From NCBI GenBank assembly GCA_903917345.1, contig CAIXAE010000012.1, positions 1-64,000 of the forward strand: DNA of 64,000 nt, written 5' to 3'. This DNA comes from an uncultured Methylococcaceae bacterium. Its GTDB lineage: Bacteria > Pseudomonadota > Gammaproteobacteria > Methylococcales > Methylomonadaceae. Of the stretch, positions 62,907 to 64,000 are shown one piece after another (the stretch's first letter is position 1; each line of letters opens with the position of its first letter). Below the pieces are notes generated by a model. The model saw only the letters and a program-made list of their open reading frames with translations, ran no database searches and was not told the origin of the DNA. Both the position numbers and the translations under genes were made by a program.

Positions 62907-63246
62907 ATTTCCTCCATTCACTTATTAAAATTAATCTTATTTTACTACAAGGAGGGAGGAACTATAAGCCGATCTTAGGTGAGAAGGCCAATAATAGCTC
63001 TTTAGTCATACTATCTTGTCTTTGCTGGTAAATTGTCTCTAAAGGAATCTGATAGAAAATAGATAACTATTTATTGGTTACGTGCGAAAATTATCACAAT
63101 ATGAATGTGGAACAGAGGATTACATTCATTTTTAGTTGGCTATTAATGTAGGTGCAGTAACGCCAAACGCTTTATTTGTTTCTTTTATAAATAAAGAGCT
63201 ATATTAAAGGTGTTGATGTGTCTAATATTTAAACAATAGGACTTTT
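62907..63246. other. Gap of about 340 bases
   Basis: No gene or strong structure was found. The right end holds AATAGGA, the ribosome site of the small gene at 63247. The rest is ordinary AT-rich sequence between two divergent genes and presumably holds their promoters. Confidence 0.4.
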
Positions 63247-63477
63247 ATGAAAGTGAAATATTTATCGGTTTTAACTTCTGTATTGTTATTGTCATCTTTA
63301 CCCATTAGCGCTCATGTGGGTGTTAATGCGGATCACAGTAAAGTTAAACACTTATTTTTACATTTAATGGGTTTTGAGCATTTAGCCTTTTTTATAGGCT
63401 TGGGTCTTTGTGTCTATATCGGCGGCCAATTAGTGCTATCCATGTTTGCGCGTTTTAATCATAAAAGAGCTCGATAA
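63247..63477 (+). CDS. Small secreted or membrane protein, 76 aa
   Basis: A signal peptide (1-22, ending PISA) is followed by HVGVNADHSKVKHLFLHLMG and a hydrophobic helix (about 45-68), then a basic end. The H-x-x-x-G-x-x-H spacing weakly recalls the start of HupE/UreJ nickel-permease relatives, but the protein is far too short. It is not recognised with confidence. Confidence 0.55.
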   Translation: MKVKYLSVLTSVLLLSSLPISAHVGVNADHSKVKHLFLHLMGFEHLAFFIGLGLCVYIGGQLVLSMFARFNHKRAR

Positions 63478-63484
63478 CACGCCT

Positions 63485-64000
63485 TTAATTACGCATTTGT
63501 CTGAGTATCCAGCTTTGGCGACTCATAACATAAGCGGAGGGGTTGTCGGCTTTTAGTTTTAGGGGGTTAGGTAAGGTGGCTGCGAGTATGGCGGCTTGCG
63601 AGCGACTTAGATTTTTTGCTGAGGTATTAAAATAACGTTGGCTGGCGGCCTCAATTCCAAATAAGTGATCACCAAACTCAGCAATATTGAGATATACGCC
63701 CATAATTCTTTCTTTAGACCAGAATATTTCAATCAGTAGCGTAAACCAAGCCTCTAGACCTTTCCTAAAGAAACTTTTTGCTGGGGTTAAAAACAGGTTC
63801 TTTGCTACTTGTTGGCTTATGGTGCTGGCACCTCTTAATTTTCGGTTACCATTCAAATAAGCATTAGCCGCTGATTTGATAGCGTTTAAATCAAAGCCAA
63901 AGTGATCATAAAAAAGTTGATCTTCTGATGCAATAACCGCTGCAGCAGCATTGGGTGAGATTCTGCCAGGACTGACCCATTGGTAATCAATAGATTCGTA
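63485..64000 (-). CDS. mtgA: Monofunctional peptidoglycan glycosyltransferase, C-terminal part (5' end outside window)
   Basis: GT51-family lipid II polymerase, open to the right edge. The catalytic glutamate lies in [16 protein letters not shown]; then [37 protein letters not shown] and [13 protein letters not shown], all GT51 motifs. There is no transpeptidase domain after it, hence MtgA rather than PBP1. The TTG at 63856 is inside the gene, not its start. Confidence 0.92.
   Translation of the reverse strand, partial: YESIDYQWVSPGRISPNAAAAVIASEDQLFYDHFGFDLNAIKSAANAYLNGNRKLRGASTISQQVAKNLFLTPAKSFFRKGLEAWFTLLIEIFWSKERIMGVYLNIAEFGDHLFGIEAASQRYFNTSAKNLSRSQAAILAATLPNPLKLKADNPSAYVMSRQSWILRQMRN

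Overview
The window looks like part of the chromosome of an AT-rich gammaproteobacterium (roughly 40% GC by eye). The grounds are conserved gene neighbourhoods: ffh followed by rpsP-rimM-trmD-rplS; hslVU next to ubiE-ubiJ-ubiB; ftsY-ftsE-ftsX-rpoH; dksA-gluQ; and a caa3-type cytochrome oxidase operon. A complete soluble NAD-dependent formate dehydrogenase operon (fdsG-fdsB-fdsA-fdhD-fdsD) would suit a methylotroph or methanotroph such as a member of Methylococcales, but that placement is inference. No rRNA, CRISPR array, insertion sequence or prophage was recognised. One tRNA gene, tRNA-Arg(CCT), is present.

Layout. 1-2.5 kb: 3' end of an autotransporter gene, a 696-base gap with a strong hairpin, and a small unknown protein. 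2.5-6.5 kb: alr and dnaB (minus strand) and a dicarboxylate/amino-acid symporter. 6.5-10.1 kb: a four-gene Mla/MCE-type lipid transport operon. 10.1-17.3 kb: ypjD, ffh, the rpsP-rimM-trmD-rplS operon, a thioesterase and parC. 17.3-18.9 kb: tRNA-Arg, thiD and thiE. 18.9-26.3 kb: phrB photolyase and a DUF1499 gene, divergent from a seven-gene operon holding an SRPBCC protein, a short LOV blue-light sensor, a membrane di-iron hydroxylase, msrP-msrQ, a DUF523/DUF1722 protein and an epimerase. This looks like a light/oxidative-stress island. 26.3-27.0 kb: an unusual gap dense in palindromes. 27.0-31.1 kb: assorted genes, ending in an RRM RNA-binding protein and a cold-shock protein. 31.2-39.5 kb: the formate dehydrogenase operon with a membrane-fused spermidine-synthase-like gene at its end. 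39.8-45.4 kb: a second cold-shock gene, ubiB-ubiJ-ubiE, a DUF971 gene and hslUV. 45.6-47.6 kb: a large unknown lipoprotein. 48.0-58.8 kb: the cytochrome oxidase operon, a SURF1 - SCO-like - heme A synthase unit, then ftsE-ftsX and rpoH. 58.9-64 kb: a TIGR02647 protein, a rhodanese, dksA, gluQ-queG (both queuosine-tRNA genes), a DUF6629 membrane protein, a small secreted protein and the 3' part of mtgA.

The most striking observation is at 54278-56215. Heme A synthase (CtaA/COX15) and the signal-recognition-particle receptor FtsY are encoded as one uninterrupted 645-residue protein, with no usable start codon in front of the FtsY domain. The essential FtsY activity therefore seems to be made only as a fusion to an eight-helix respiratory enzyme. 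Just downstream, rpoH carries a perfect CIRCE operator (HrcA site) in its leader. The third notable item is the 26288-26942 gap, with seven GACGTC palindromes in 360 bases, two related long hairpins, nested inverted repeats and an 83-base degenerate tandem repeat.
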